The translations under genes and the position numbers were made by a program. The notes under the pieces are model-generated. The model had not been told where the DNA came from. It saw only the letters and a list, made by a program, of their open reading frames with translations, and did no database searches. A stretch of 64,000 nt of DNA from JAWLBM01 sp041687675 (lineage in GTDB: Bacteria; Pseudomonadota; Alphaproteobacteria; Rhizobiales; Pleomorphomonadaceae): positions 1-64,000 of the forward strand of contig JAWLBM010000005.1 of assembly GCA_041687675.1 (NCBI GenBank), in the 5' to 3' direction. Shown one piece after another: positions 17,371 to 28,178 of the stretch (positions within the stretch are counted from its first letter, which is position 1; the number at the start of each line of letters is the position of its first letter).

Positions 17371-18096
17371 TTGACCGACATTCGCGTTCCGGCCGCGGCC
17401 ATGCCGCTGGGCCAGCGAATCCGCGCCGATCTCGAGCGGCGAATCCTCTCCGGCGAACTGGGTCCCGGCGACCGCATCCCCTTCGAGCACGAGCTCGAGG
17501 CCGAGTACGGCTGCTCGCGGATGACCGTCAACCGCGTGCTGTCGCAGCTCGCCGAGGCGGGGCTGATCGAGCGCCGCCGCCGCGCCGGCAGCTTCGTGCG
17601 GCGGCCGGTGGCGCTCTCCGCCGTGCTCACCATCGCCGACATCCGCGCCGAGATCCTCGAGCGCGGCGAGGCCTACGCCTACCAGCTGCTCGACCGCGAG
17701 GAGCGGGCGGCGACGCCCGCCGACCGCGCCGCGCTGGGTCTTGCCCCCGGCGCCCGGGTGCTGGCGGTCCGCTGCCGCCACAGCGCCGGCGACCGGCCCT
17801 TCGCGCTGGAGGACCGGCTGCTGAACCTCGCCGCCGTGCCGGAGATCGCGGGCGTCGACCTCTCCGTCGAGCCGCCCGGCCGCTGGCTGATCGCCCACGT
17901 CCCCTGGACGGAGGCCGAGCACCGCATCGCCGCGGTCGCGGCGGAGGGGGCGACGGCCGAGGCGCTCGACCTCGCCCCCGGCACCGCCTGCCTCGTCGTC
18001 CGCCGCAAGACCTTCCGCGCCGGCCAGGTGATCACCGCCGTATCGCTGACCTATCCGGGCGACCAGCACGAACTGGTGGCCCGCTTCACGCCCTGA
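17371..18096 (+). CDS. hutC: GntR-family regulator of HutC type
   Basis: A 241-residue regulator with an N-terminal GntR winged helix (PLGQRIRADLERRILSGELG, then FEHELEAEYGCSRMTVNRVL) and a C-terminal UTRA effector domain (ILERGEAYAYQLL ... FALEDRLLN). The sequence most resembles histidine-utilisation repressors, which bind urocanate, but no hut enzyme gene is in the window, so the regulated genes are unknown. I chose the TTG at 17371, preceded by GGGAG at eight bases. An ATG at 17401 and a GTG at 17305 are alternatives. Confidence 0.75.
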   Translation: MTDIRVPAAAMPLGQRIRADLERRILSGELGPGDRIPFEHELEAEYGCSRMTVNRVLSQLAEAGLIERRRRAGSFVRRPVALSAVLTIADIRAEILERGEAYAYQLLDREERAATPADRAALGLAPGARVLAVRCRHSAGDRPFALEDRLLNLAAVPEIAGVDLSVEPPGRWLIAHVPWTEAEHRIAAVAAEGATAEALDLAPGTACLVVRRKTFRAGQVITAVSLTYPGDQHELVARFTP

Positions 18097-18119
18097 GGCC
18101 CGGCCGCGGCGCGTCCCGG

Positions 18120-18404
18120 TCAGTCCGGCCCGCGGCCGCGCCGGGCCACAGCTTCGTCGAGCGCGGCCTTGTCGGCTGCCGTCAGCGCCCGCCAGTCGGC
18201 GCCGCGGATGGCGGCCTCGAAGGCGTGCAGCGCGTTGCGGGTGACCTGCCGCCCGAATCGGAACCGAAGCCGCGCATAGGCCTCGACCGCGCCGAGGGCG
18301 ACCAGGTCGCCGTAGGTGAGGACGTCGATCTCCGTGAGCCAGCGGGCGGTCGCCGGGCCGAGGTTCGGCACCTCGGCGATGGGGGTCTCGGCGGGTATCG
18401 GCAT
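18120..18404 (-). CDS. TfoX C-terminal / helix-hairpin-helix protein
   Basis: A 94-residue protein matching the C-terminal TfoX domain: VPNLGPATARWLTEIDVLTYGDLVALGAVEAYARL is the helix-hairpin-helix core, with the GP.TARWL signature. Such stand-alone domains are common in alphaproteobacteria, and their role is unknown; nucleic-acid binding is inferred from the fold. It starts ten bases downstream of the AEC transporter stop codon, so the two are probably co-transcribed. Confidence 0.85.
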   Translation of the reverse strand: MPIPAETPIAEVPNLGPATARWLTEIDVLTYGDLVALGAVEAYARLRFRFGRQVTRNALHAFEAAIRGADWRALTAADKAALDEAVARRGRGPD

Positions 18405-18414
18405 CCGGCGGTCC

Positions 18415-19362
18415 TCAGGCGCCCAGCAGCAGCGCCCAGGCGAAGACCGTGACGACGCCGCAGGCGGTGGTCAAGGTGATCACCGAGGAGGCGAGGCCGA
18501 GGCCGACGCCGAAGTGCTGGGCGATGAGGAAGGCGTTGACCCCGGTCGGCACCGCGGCGGTCAGCACCAGCGCGGCGGTCCAGTCGGCGTCGAGGCCGAG
18601 GAGGGTCGCTGCGGCGAAGACGCAGGCGGGCAGCAGCAGGAGCTTCAGTCCGGCGGTGGCGATGGCCGGGCCGACCTGCCCGCGGACCCCGTATTTCAAC
18701 AGCGCCATCCCCATCGAGATCAGCGCCACCGGGCCGGCGACGTTCGCGACCTGGTCGACCAGAGTGCGCGGCATCCCCTCGAGCGGCTGCCCGGTGGCGC
18801 GGAACAGCGCCCCGGCGGCGAGCCCGATCACCAGCGGATTGCGGGCGAGGTTGCGCAGCACCTGGCCGAGCACCGTGCCGAGCGGGCGCCGCTCGGCGCC
18901 GGCGGTGAGCCGGCCCGCCCGCTCCATCATCAGCGTGCCCGCGGTCATCATCACCGGGAGATGGACGGCGAGGACGATGGACACGGCGACGACCCCGCGA
19001 TGGCCGACCACCCGGTCCACCAGCGGCAGCCCGATGAAGACGATGTTGGAGAAGGCCGCCGAGACCCCTGAGACCACCCCCGCCCGCATGTCCCGGCCGA
19101 GGATCCGGGTCGCAACGAGGTGGGAGGCGGTCCAGGTCACCGCGATGCCGGAGAAATAGGCGCCCCAGAGCCGCCAGGGCGACACGCCGGCGAGGTCGGC
19201 GGTGGCGACGGTGCGGAACAGGAGCACCGGCACGGCGAGGCGGAACACGAACTCGCCGAGCGCGTCGCCCACCCCCGGCTTGAGCAGCCCGGACCGCGCG
19301 GCGAGCCAGCCGATCGCGATCAGCACGAAGACGGGCAGGACGTCGATGGCGATGGTGAGCAC
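18415..19362 (-). CDS. AEC family permease
   Basis: A 315-residue inner-membrane transporter of the auxin efflux carrier family, with about ten hydrophobic segments. Family features are the N-terminal LPVFVLIAIGWLAARSGLL, SNIVFIGLPL, NPLVIGLAAG and the C-terminal AVPTGVNAFLIAQ. Members export organic acids, but the substrate cannot be read from sequence. It lies 83 bases downstream of ureG on the same strand and may be a distal part of the urease transcript. Confidence 0.9.
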   Translation of the reverse strand: MLTIAIDVLPVFVLIAIGWLAARSGLLKPGVGDALGEFVFRLAVPVLLFRTVATADLAGVSPWRLWGAYFSGIAVTWTASHLVATRILGRDMRAGVVSGVSAAFSNIVFIGLPLVDRVVGHRGVVAVSIVLAVHLPVMMTAGTLMMERAGRLTAGAERRPLGTVLGQVLRNLARNPLVIGLAAGALFRATGQPLEGMPRTLVDQVANVAGPVALISMGMALLKYGVRGQVGPAIATAGLKLLLLPACVFAAATLLGLDADWTAALVLTAAVPTGVNAFLIAQHFGVGLGLASSVITLTTACGVVTVFAWALLLGA

Positions 19363-19445
19363 GAGGGATGCGGTCCGGCGGCGGGAAGCCCCGGAGTATC
19401 CCCCGGAGCGCCCCGCCGCAAGGGGACGAACCGACCGGACGGCGC

Positions 19446-20062
<617 letters not shown>

Positions 20063-20066
<4 letters not shown>

Positions 20067-20782
20067 GATCGGAAGAGCCTCGTGTACTGGGTTTCGTGGC
20101 GCATGGAGGCGATGTCGGCGGCGAGGGCCGCCCCGCCGACGTCGTTGGACGCGGCGGCGCGCGCCCCGGCGGCCACCTCGGCGACGACGGGCGCGAGGTC
20201 GCGGATCACCCGCTGGCCGTCGGTCTGGCCGAGCGGCACCGCGCGCACCGCGGCGGAGACGAGGTTGGCGACGAAGGCGTTGAGCAGCGCCTCGAGGAGG
20301 GCGGCGAGCGGAAGCCCGTGGTCCGCCGCGGCGGTTGCGACGGCGACCGCATAGGCCGGCGGAGAAGCCCGGCCGGCGAGCGCGGCGAGGGAGGGCGCGC
20401 CCCAGGTGGCCGCGATGGCGGCGGCGAAGGCCCGGCCCTGGGCCCCGGCCTCGAGCCGGCGCTCCTTGGAGGGCTGCAGCGCCATGGCGAGGTCCGCCGC
20501 CGCGGCGAGCCGGTCGCGGTCCCCGGCGCGGGCGGCGCGCCAGGCCTCGGCGGCGAGGATCGCGTCGGACCGGCCGGCGCCGTGGCGGAGGATCCCCTCG
20601 ACCCAGCGGGCGAGATCGGCGGCGGTGGCGACGCGGCCCTGCTCCACCTCCCACTCGAGGCCGTGCGAATAGGTGAAGGCGCCGACCGGGAAGGCGGGCG
20701 ACAGCCAGGTCATCAGCCGCAGCAGCGCCGGCCCGTCCGGCGGCCTGCACTCGGCGCCCGGGTCCGGCTCGGCGTCAGTCAT
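20063..20782 (-). CDS. ureF: Urease accessory protein UreF
   Basis: Chaperone that joins UreD and UreG to apo-urease and checks GTP hydrolysis during nickel delivery. The 239-residue, mostly helical product carries LSPAFPVGAFTYSHGLEW near the N-terminus and a conserved C-terminal region (SMRHETQYTRLFRS). I chose the Met at 20782; its first bases overlap the end of ureE by eight, and a longer frame to 20854 lacks family similarity. It overlaps ureG by four bases. Confidence 0.95.
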
Positions 20783-21311
20783 CGCCGGGTCCGTCGGCCT
20801 GGCGGGGAGGGTCGCGGCCGTCCGCCGGGCTGTGATCGTGGCTGCCATGGCCATGGTGGTGCCCGTGGCCCATGGTCGAGCCGTGGCCGTAGGCGCCGCC
20901 CTCCGGGTCGAAGGGGGCCGAGACGTGCGCCACGCTGGCGCCGAGCTTCACCAGCATGTCCTCGATCACATGGTCCTCGCGGATCCGGAGCCGGTCTCCC
21001 ATCAGCTGGGTCGGCAGGTGGCGGTTGCCGAGATGCCAGGCGAGGCGCACGAGGTGCGCCGCGTCCCGGCCGGTCACCTCGAGGAGCCGCTCGGCCTTCG
21101 CCCGCACGGCGACGATCCGCCCGTCCTCCAGCTCCAGCGCGTCGCCGTCGGCCAGCACGCGGGCCTCGGGGAGGTTCAAGAGGAACGCGGTGCCGCCGGC
21201 GCAGCGCATCACCATCCGCCGCCGGTGGCGGTCGTCGCGCGCGAGCAGCAGCGTGTCGGCCGGCTCGCCGGACCAGGATCCGGCCGGCAGGACGCGGGTG
21301 GCGGTGATCAT
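20775..21311 (-). CDS. ureE: Urease accessory nickel chaperone UreE
   Basis: Metallochaperone that delivers nickel to UreG. The 178-residue product has the UreE N-terminal domain (RDDRHRRRMVM, FLLNLPEARVLADGDALE) and the metal-binding domain with LAWHLGNRHLPTQL. The C-terminal tail is rich in His and Gly (GHGHHHGHGSHDHS), a nickel-storage extension. The start is at 21311 (MITATRVL); the 131 bases to ureC are non-coding. Confidence 0.96.
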   Translation of the reverse strand: MITATRVLPAGSWSGEPADTLLLARDDRHRRRMVMRCAGGTAFLLNLPEARVLADGDALELEDGRIVAVRAKAERLLEVTGRDAAHLVRLAWHLGNRHLPTQLMGDRLRIREDHVIEDMLVKLGASVAHVSAPFDPEGGAYGHGSTMGHGHHHGHGSHDHSPADGRDPPRQADGPGDD

Positions 21312-21443
21312 GCCGCGACGGCGGCCGGCGGGCGGGCGGCCGGCCGCTCGCACGGGCTTGCGGCTTTCGATCCGCCGTCGGTGGCGATCCTCGTCATCAA
21401 GTGCCTTTCGCTCCGCGTCCCGGGTCGCCCGGTCCGTCCCCGG

Positions 21444-23159
<1,716 letters not shown>

Positions 23160-23199
23160 CGGCGGGTCTCTTGCGGATCGGCGGCGGGACGGGTGCGGC

Positions 23200-23511
23200 T
23201 CAGCGGTCGAGCGGCCCCATGACGGACTGGCGGAAGCCGAACACCCGGCGCTCGCCGGCGAGTGGCACCAGCGACACCGCGCGTGTCTGGCCCGGCTCGA
23301 AGCGGACGGCGGTGCCGGCCGGGATGTCGAGCCTCTGGCCGCGGGCGGCCGCCCGGTCGAAGGCGAGGGCCGGGTTGGTCTCGGCGAAATGGTAGTGGCT
23401 GCCCACCTGCACCGGCCGGTCGCCGGTGTTGGAGACCTCGAGCACGGTCACGGGCCGGCCGGCGTTGAGCTCGATCTCGCCGTCCTTGGCGATCACTTCC
23501 CCGGGGATCAT
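23200..23511 (-). CDS. ureB: Urease beta subunit
   Basis: Structural beta subunit, 103 residues, beginning MIPGEVI as in the family and containing QVGSHYHFAETN and the C-terminal RRVFGF. The alpha, beta and gamma chains are encoded separately, the usual bacterial arrangement. It starts ten bases after the ureA stop codon. Confidence 0.97.
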   Translation of the reverse strand: MIPGEVIAKDGEIELNAGRPVTVLEVSNTGDRPVQVGSHYHFAETNPALAFDRAAARGQRLDIPAGTAVRFEPGQTRAVSLVPLAGERRVFGFRQSVMGPLDR

Positions 23512-23521
23512 CTGCGCCTCC

Positions 23522-23824
23522 TCAGCGGATCGGCTGGTGGACGGTGACGAGCTTGGTCCCGTCCGGGAAGGTCGCCTCCACCTGCACGTCGTGGATCATC
23601 TCGGCGACGCCCTCCATCACCTGACCGCGGGCGAGCACCGTCGCGCCCGCCGACATCAGGTCGGCGACGGTCCGCCCGTCGCGGGCGCCCTCGACGACGA
23701 AGTCGGTGATGAGCGCCACCGCCTCGGGGTGGTTGAGCTTCACCCCGCGGGCGAGGCGCCGGCGCGCCACCTCGGCGGCCATGGCGATCAGCAGCTTGTC
23801 CTTTTCCCGGGGCGTCAGGTTCAT
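23522..23824 (-). CDS. ureA: Urease gamma subunit
   Basis: A 100-residue gamma subunit beginning MNLTPREKDKLLI, with KLNHPEAVALI and a C-terminus (FPDGTKLVTVHQPI) matching the family throughout. The start is at 23824, 22 bases after the ureD stop codon. The order ureD-A-B-C-E-F-G is typical of alphaproteobacteria. Confidence 0.97.
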   Translation of the reverse strand: MNLTPREKDKLLIAMAAEVARRRLARGVKLNHPEAVALITDFVVEGARDGRTVADLMSAGATVLARGQVMEGVAEMIHDVQVEATFPDGTKLVTVHQPIR

Positions 23825-23846
23825 CGGTCTTGGATCCCGTGGGCGT

Positions 23847-24710
23847 TCAGAGCGACCAGACCCGCGGCAGCGGGCGGCCCGTGAGGCAGGCGAGGAGCGG
23901 CTCGAGGCCGCGGCGGAGCGCCCGGCCGTCACGGGCGAGAAGGCGGACGACGAGGAGGCCCTCGAAGGCGCTGGCGCCGCCGTCGAGATCGTCGCCACGG
24001 ACCCTGTCGAGCGCCTCCCGGGCCGGGTCCACCAGCCCCTCGGCGTCCGCCCCGGCATGGAGGAGCGTCGCGAAGGCGGCGGCGCCGTTGCCGGTCGCCG
24101 ACCCGGAGAGGATCGCCTCCGCATCCCCCGCGAGCCGCAGGGCGTCGGCGAAGACGAGGCGACCGCCGCGGCGGACGCGCCAGCGGTCGACGAGATCGAG
24201 GCGGCGGACCGTCTCGCCCATCGCCGTCCGGCCGAGGACGATCGCCTCGCAGCCGGTGAAGCGGGCGTCGGAGGCGAGCGAGACGTCGAGGCTGCGATCG
24301 AGCCCGGCGCCGTCGAAGACGATGGTCTCCTGCGGCAGCCAGGCGGCCGTGGCGCCGGCCTCCACGGCGAGGCGGGTCGACACCCGGCCGACGCCGGCGC
24401 TGCGCCGGTAGATCCGCTCCGCGGCCTGGGCGGTCAGCGTGGCGGTGGTGGTCTCGCCGAAGACCGCCTCCACCTCGATGACGTCGCCGCCGGTGATGCC
24501 GCCGGCGGTGTTGATCAGCACCGCCACCGGCCCGCCGCCGTCGTGGACGCGCGGCAGCCGCACCTTGGCGCAACCCTGCTGCCACAGGTCGGCGAGCCGC
24601 GTCTGCCCGTCCGACTGCCGGAAGCCGACGCGGGCGCGACCGAAGGCGCGCTGCAGGCGCGGCGCGTCGGTGTCGGCCCCGGGGGGGGCGTGGCGGAAGG
24701 TCACGGTCAT
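23847..24710 (-). CDS. ureD: Urease accessory protein UreD
   Basis: Scaffold that binds apo-urease and recruits UreF and UreG for nickel insertion. The 287-residue product shows the family motifs LINTAGGITGGD, TLTAQAAERIYRR and WLPQETIVFDGA. I chose the Met at 24710 (MTVTFRHAPPG), with AAAGG directly upstream. The frame stays open another 75 codons but there it runs through a tandem repeat and is unlike UreD. It is the first gene of the urease operon; the promoter should lie between here and 25057. Confidence 0.95.
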   Translation of the reverse strand: MTVTFRHAPPGADTDAPRLQRAFGRARVGFRQSDGQTRLADLWQQGCAKVRLPRVHDGGGPVAVLINTAGGITGGDVIEVEAVFGETTTATLTAQAAERIYRRSAGVGRVSTRLAVEAGATAAWLPQETIVFDGAGLDRSLDVSLASDARFTGCEAIVLGRTAMGETVRRLDLVDRWRVRRGGRLVFADALRLAGDAEAILSGSATGNGAAAFATLLHAGADAEGLVDPAREALDRVRGDDLDGGASAFEGLLVVRLLARDGRALRRGLEPLLACLTGRPLPRVWSL

Positions 24711-24768
24711 CCTTTCGTGGCGCCTCGGTCGTCGGTCTCCGGATCCGGCTCCGGCTCCGGCACACGGT

Positions 24769-24806
24769 CCTGCAACAGGCGGGCCAGCCTGCAACAGGCG
24801 GGCCAG
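24769..24806. repeat. 19-bp perfect tandem duplication
   Basis: CCTGCAACAGGCGGGCCAG occurs twice in direct succession, 59-96 bases upstream of the ureD start. It may be a recent slippage duplication or a doubled regulatory site; each copy contains the small inverted repeat CCTGcaaCAGG. Confidence 0.8.
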
Positions 24807-25056
24807 ATCCGCGTTGGCGGCGCGGCCTGCGTTCAAGGGGTGCGCCCGCTGGGCAGAGTGCCGCAGCGCGCGGCGGAGGTCTGCCGGATTGTTGGGCAGG
24901 CCGCCCGCTTTCTGCTCACCAGCCGGTTCGTCCACAGCCGGCGGACGGGCGCGGCGGCTTTTGCATCCGGACCCCCGTTCGGGTTAGGAAGAGGGGAGAG
25001 CCGGCGCTCGACGCGCCATCGCCGCCCACCTGCACGCAGGGACAGACGAGAGACCC

Positions 25057-26253
25057 GTGATCCCGACGCGCCCCACGTTCCCTGCCGCCCGACGTCTCGC
25101 CTGCGCGGTCGTCCTCCTCGCCCTGGCGCTCGCCCCGCGTGTCGCCGCGGCCGGGCCCTATGTCGTCTTCGACGCCGGTTCGGGGGAGGTGATCGCCGAG
25201 AACGACGCCTTCCACCCCTGGTACCCGGCGTCGCTGACCAAGCTGATGACCGCCTACGTGACCTTCCGGGCCCTGCGCACCGGCGAGATCACCCTGGAGA
25301 GCCCGGTGGTGATGACCGCCAACGCTGCGAAGGAGCCGCCGTCGAAGATGGGCTTCAAGCCGGGCACGGCGATCACCGTGGACACCGCGCTGAAGATCCT
25401 GATCGTCAAGTCGGCGAACGACGTGGCGGTCGCCCTCGCCGAGGCGGTCGGTGGTAGCGAGAGCGCCTTCGTGGCGCGCATGAACGACGCGGCCACCCGG
25501 CTCGGCATGACCGGCAGCCGCTTCGCGAACCCGAACGGCCTGCCCGATTCCGGCCAGTGGTCGAACGCGCGCGACCTGGGCCTCCTTGCCCACGCGCTGA
25601 TCCGCGAGTTCCCGGAGCACCGCAACCTGTTCCGGATCACCGCGCTGGAACTCGGCGGCAAGCTGATCCGCACCCACAACCACCTGCTCGAGCGCTATCC
25701 GGGCACCGACGGGATGAAGACGGGATTCGTCTGCGCCTCGGGCTTCAACGTGGTCGCCTCGACGACCCGGCGGGGCCGCCGGCTGGTCGCGGTGGTGCTC
25801 GGCGAGCCCAACGCCCGCACCCGGGCGGAGACCACGGCGAGCCTGCTCGAGACCGCGTTCCAGAGCGGCGGCGGGCTGTTCTCGCGGCGGCCGACGCTGG
25901 AGAGCCTGCGCCCGTCCAGCCGCCCGCCGGGGACCCCCGCCAACCTTCGCGAGGAGGTCTGCGGGCGGAAGAAGAACACCGGCGAAAGCGCCGAGGCCGA
26001 GGTGGGCACCAGCGCCGGCGACGACGAGGCGGCGCGGAGCTTCCTCGTGCCGCGGTTCGAACTGATGCCGCCGGTGCGCATCGCCATCGGCGTGCCCGGC
26101 GGGATGCCGGTTCCGGCCGGCAAGGCGCCGCCGCTGCCGCGGCCGAAGCCGCCCCTGGAGGCGACGATGGTGCTCCCCGAGGCAGGCGGCTTCCCGCCGC
26201 CACCGCGCCAGCCTCCGATCGAGATCCTCGGCCTCAAGCGCAGCGACGGCTGA
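25057..26253 (+). CDS. D-alanyl-D-alanine carboxypeptidase
   Basis: Penicillin-binding protein of the PBP5/6 (S11) type, trimming the terminal D-Ala of peptidoglycan stem peptides. The 398-residue product has a cleavable Sec signal (about residues 1-32, ending VAAAG). The three active-site motifs are SLTK (Ser59), SAN (119-121) and KTG (221-223). After the catalytic domain come about 100 Pro-rich residues in place of the usual short amphipathic membrane anchor. The start is GTG at 25057. It is divergent from the urease operon. Confidence 0.93.
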   Translation: MIPTRPTFPAARRLACAVVLLALALAPRVAAAGPYVVFDAGSGEVIAENDAFHPWYPASLTKLMTAYVTFRALRTGEITLESPVVMTANAAKEPPSKMGFKPGTAITVDTALKILIVKSANDVAVALAEAVGGSESAFVARMNDAATRLGMTGSRFANPNGLPDSGQWSNARDLGLLAHALIREFPEHRNLFRITALELGGKLIRTHNHLLERYPGTDGMKTGFVCASGFNVVASTTRRGRRLVAVVLGEPNARTRAETTASLLETAFQSGGGLFSRRPTLESLRPSSRPPGTPANLREEVCGRKKNTGESAEAEVGTSAGDDEAARSFLVPRFELMPPVRIAIGVPGGMPVPAGKAPPLPRPKPPLEATMVLPEAGGFPPPPRQPPIEILGLKRSDG

Positions 26254-26284
26254 CCGCCCGCCCCTTCCGGAGACACCCTCGCCC

Positions 26285-27484
26285 ATGTCCGCCGAGGCAG
26301 ACGCCGCGACACCCCGCCGCCCGCGCCACCCGCCGATCCCGGTGACCGTGCTCACCGGTTTCCTCGGGGCCGGCAAGACCACCCTGCTGAACCGCCTGGT
26401 GAACGACCCGGCGCTCTCGGACGCCGCCTTCATCATCAACGAGTTCGGCGAGATCGGCCTCGACCACCTGCTGGTGGAGGCGGCTGACGACGGCATCGTC
26501 GAACTCTCCTCCGGCTGCCTCTGCTGCACGGTCCGCGGCGAACTGGTGACCGCGCTCGAGGCCTTCCTGCGCCGGATCGACAACGGCCGGATGGACCGCC
26601 TGTCGCGCATCGTCATCGAGACCACCGGCCTCGCCGACCCGGCCCCGGTGCTGCACACGGTGATGGCGCATCCCTATCTCGTCCTGCGCTACCGCCTCGA
26701 CGGGGTGGTCACCGTCGTCGACGCGGTGAACGGCGGGCGCACCCTCGACGCGCACGAGGAGGCGGTGAAGCAGGTCGCCGTGGCCGACCGGATCGTCCTC
26801 ACCAAGACCGACCTCGCCGAGGGCGCCGCCCGCGAGGCGGCGTTGAGGGACCGGATCACGGCCCTCAACCCGGCCGCCCCGATCCTCGACGCGGCGAAGG
26901 GCGAGGCGGTTGCCCCGGCTCTGTTCGGCGCCGGCCTCTACGATCCGGACCGGAGGATCCCCGACGTGCGCCGCTGGCTGAACGCCGAGGCCTACGAGGG
27001 CCACCACCACCATCACCACCACGGCGACGGCGGCGACGACCACCACCATCCCCACGGCCACGCGCACCAGGACCCGCACGACGTCAACCGGCACGACGCG
27101 CGGATCCGCGCCTTCTCGCTGGCGACCGACCGTGCCGTTCCGGCGGGCGGCCTCGAGACCTTTCTCGACCTCCTGCGCTCCGCCCACGGCGACAAGGTGC
27201 TGCGGATGAAGGGGCTCGTCAGGCTTGCCGAGGACCCGGAGCATCCGCTGGTGGTGCACGGGGTGCAGGAGGTGTTCTATCCGCCGGCGCGCCTCGAGGG
27301 CTGGCCGGACGCGGACCGGCGCACGCGGATCGTGATGATCACCCGCGACCTCCCGGAGGACTTCGTGCGGCGGATGTTCGACGCGGTGGTCGGCACCCTT
27401 GCGCCGGACACGCCCGACGCCGCGGCCATCAGGGACAACCCGCTCGCGCTCACGGGTTTCACACCGCCGTCCCGCCGCGGCTGA
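26285..27484 (+). CDS. COG0523 (CobW-type) metal GTPase
   Basis: G3E-family metallochaperone GTPase of 399 residues. The P-loop is GFLGAGKTT, the metal-binding CxCC is GCLCCTVRG, NEFGEIGLDH follows the P-loop, and the CobW C-terminal domain is complete. A His-rich loop at about residues 240-262 (seven His in a row, then HHHPHGHAH) separates the two domains. Members handle zinc, cobalt or other metals; the substrate here is not decidable. It follows the carboxypeptidase by 31 bases, and the urease operon lies just beyond that. Confidence 0.92.
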   Translation: MSAEADAATPRRPRHPPIPVTVLTGFLGAGKTTLLNRLVNDPALSDAAFIINEFGEIGLDHLLVEAADDGIVELSSGCLCCTVRGELVTALEAFLRRIDNGRMDRLSRIVIETTGLADPAPVLHTVMAHPYLVLRYRLDGVVTVVDAVNGGRTLDAHEEAVKQVAVADRIVLTKTDLAEGAAREAALRDRITALNPAAPILDAAKGEAVAPALFGAGLYDPDRRIPDVRRWLNAEAYEGHHHHHHHGDGGDDHHHPHGHAHQDPHDVNRHDARIRAFSLATDRAVPAGGLETFLDLLRSAHGDKVLRMKGLVRLAEDPEHPLVVHGVQEVFYPPARLEGWPDADRRTRIVMITRDLPEDFVRRMFDAVVGTLAPDTPDAAAIRDNPLALTGFTPPSRRG

Positions 27485-27570
27485 CCCGCGGCCGTCCTTA
27501 CCTTTGCGAAAGGCTCTGCGGCTATGCTTCCCGGGCGGGGGCAAGGCCCGCCCGCGAGGGAGCCATCGCC

Positions 27571-27756
27571 ATGGACGCCGTTTCCATCGCCACCACGCTC
27601 GTCGCCGCCCGGGAGCGGCAGACGCGGATGGACGTGCAGATGGCGGTGGCCCGGATGCAGCTTGCCCAGGACTCGCGCCTCGTCGCAATGATCGCCGAAT
27701 CTGTCGCCGCCGCCGCCCCCGCCGGAACCGGCCTCGTCGTCGATCGGACCGTCTGA
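27571..27756 (+). CDS. YjfB-like small protein
   Basis: A 61-residue acidic-to-neutral helical product beginning MDAVSIATTLVAARERQ, similar in layout to the small YjfB/putative motility family. A clear GGGAG ribosome site lies eight bases before the ATG. No flagellar gene is in the window, and the family has no firmly known function. It is preceded by 86 bases after the GTPase gene. Confidence 0.65.
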   Translation: MDAVSIATTLVAARERQTRMDVQMAVARMQLAQDSRLVAMIAESVAAAAPAGTGLVVDRTV

Positions 27757-27786
27757 CGGTGGATAAGGTGGGAAAATGCCGGCTCC

Positions 27787-27808
27787 GACTCATTAACTCT
27801 CGGTTAAC
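27787..27808 (+). promoter_or_regulatory. CcrM site next to perfect CtrA box
   Basis: GACTC (GANTC, the CcrM methylation target) at 27787-27791 is followed by TTAA-N7-TTAAC (27793-27808), a full CtrA consensus. It lies about 100 bases before the gene at 27907. The pair suggests cell-cycle-controlled expression. Confidence 0.6.
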
Positions 27809-27814
27809 CATGAA

Positions 27815-27837
27815 CGCGACCTCATGATGAGGTCGCG
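27815..27837. repeat. Perfect 10-bp inverted repeat with 3-base loop
   Basis: CGCGACCTCA-TGA-TGAGGTCGCG lies seven bases after the CtrA box and 70 bases before the next start codon. It may be an operator or a hairpin in the mRNA leader. Confidence 0.7.
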
Positions 27838-27906
27838 CCATGAGCCCGATTCGGGGAACCGCGACGCCCGCACGCAAGACAAGAGAACAGCGGAAGGGGG
27901 GTGGCC

Positions 27907-28170
27907 ATGCCGATCGACCTGGAGACGCCGGAGGCGTTCCTGTTCCAGTTCACCGACAGCGGCGGGACCTACGCCGTCTCGGTCTGGGGCCGCACCGAGG
28001 GCGAGGCGCGGCACCGCTTCGCGATGATGTCGGTCGCGGAGAAGCGGCGCTCGGTGGTGGCGCGGATCGAACGCCACGACAGCGATCTCATCGCCGACTT
28101 CGCCCGCTGGATCGCGGCCGTCGCCCGTCTCGCCGCCTCCCGCCTCGCCGCCGGCCGCCGCCCGGCCTGA
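27907..28170 (+). CDS. Small conserved-looking protein, unknown function
   Basis: An 87-residue product beginning MPIDLETPEAFLFQFTDSGG, with an N-terminal beta-rich half (TYAVSVWGRTEGEARHRF) and a C-terminal Ala/Arg-rich helix. I do not recognise a family. A purine-rich AAGGGGGG sits about six bases before the ATG at 27907; a GTG at 27901 is in the same frame. The CtrA-type box and inverted repeat upstream suggest cell-cycle regulation. It converges on tlpA. Confidence 0.65.
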   Translation: MPIDLETPEAFLFQFTDSGGTYAVSVWGRTEGEARHRFAMMSVAEKRRSVVARIERHDSDLIADFARWIAAVARLAASRLAAGRRPA

Positions 28171-28178
28171 CCCCGGCG

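Noticed and set aside
17285..18096. Histidine utilisation operon implied by the HutC-type regulator
   Set aside because: No hutH, hutU or related enzyme gene is in the window; the name reflects sequence type only.
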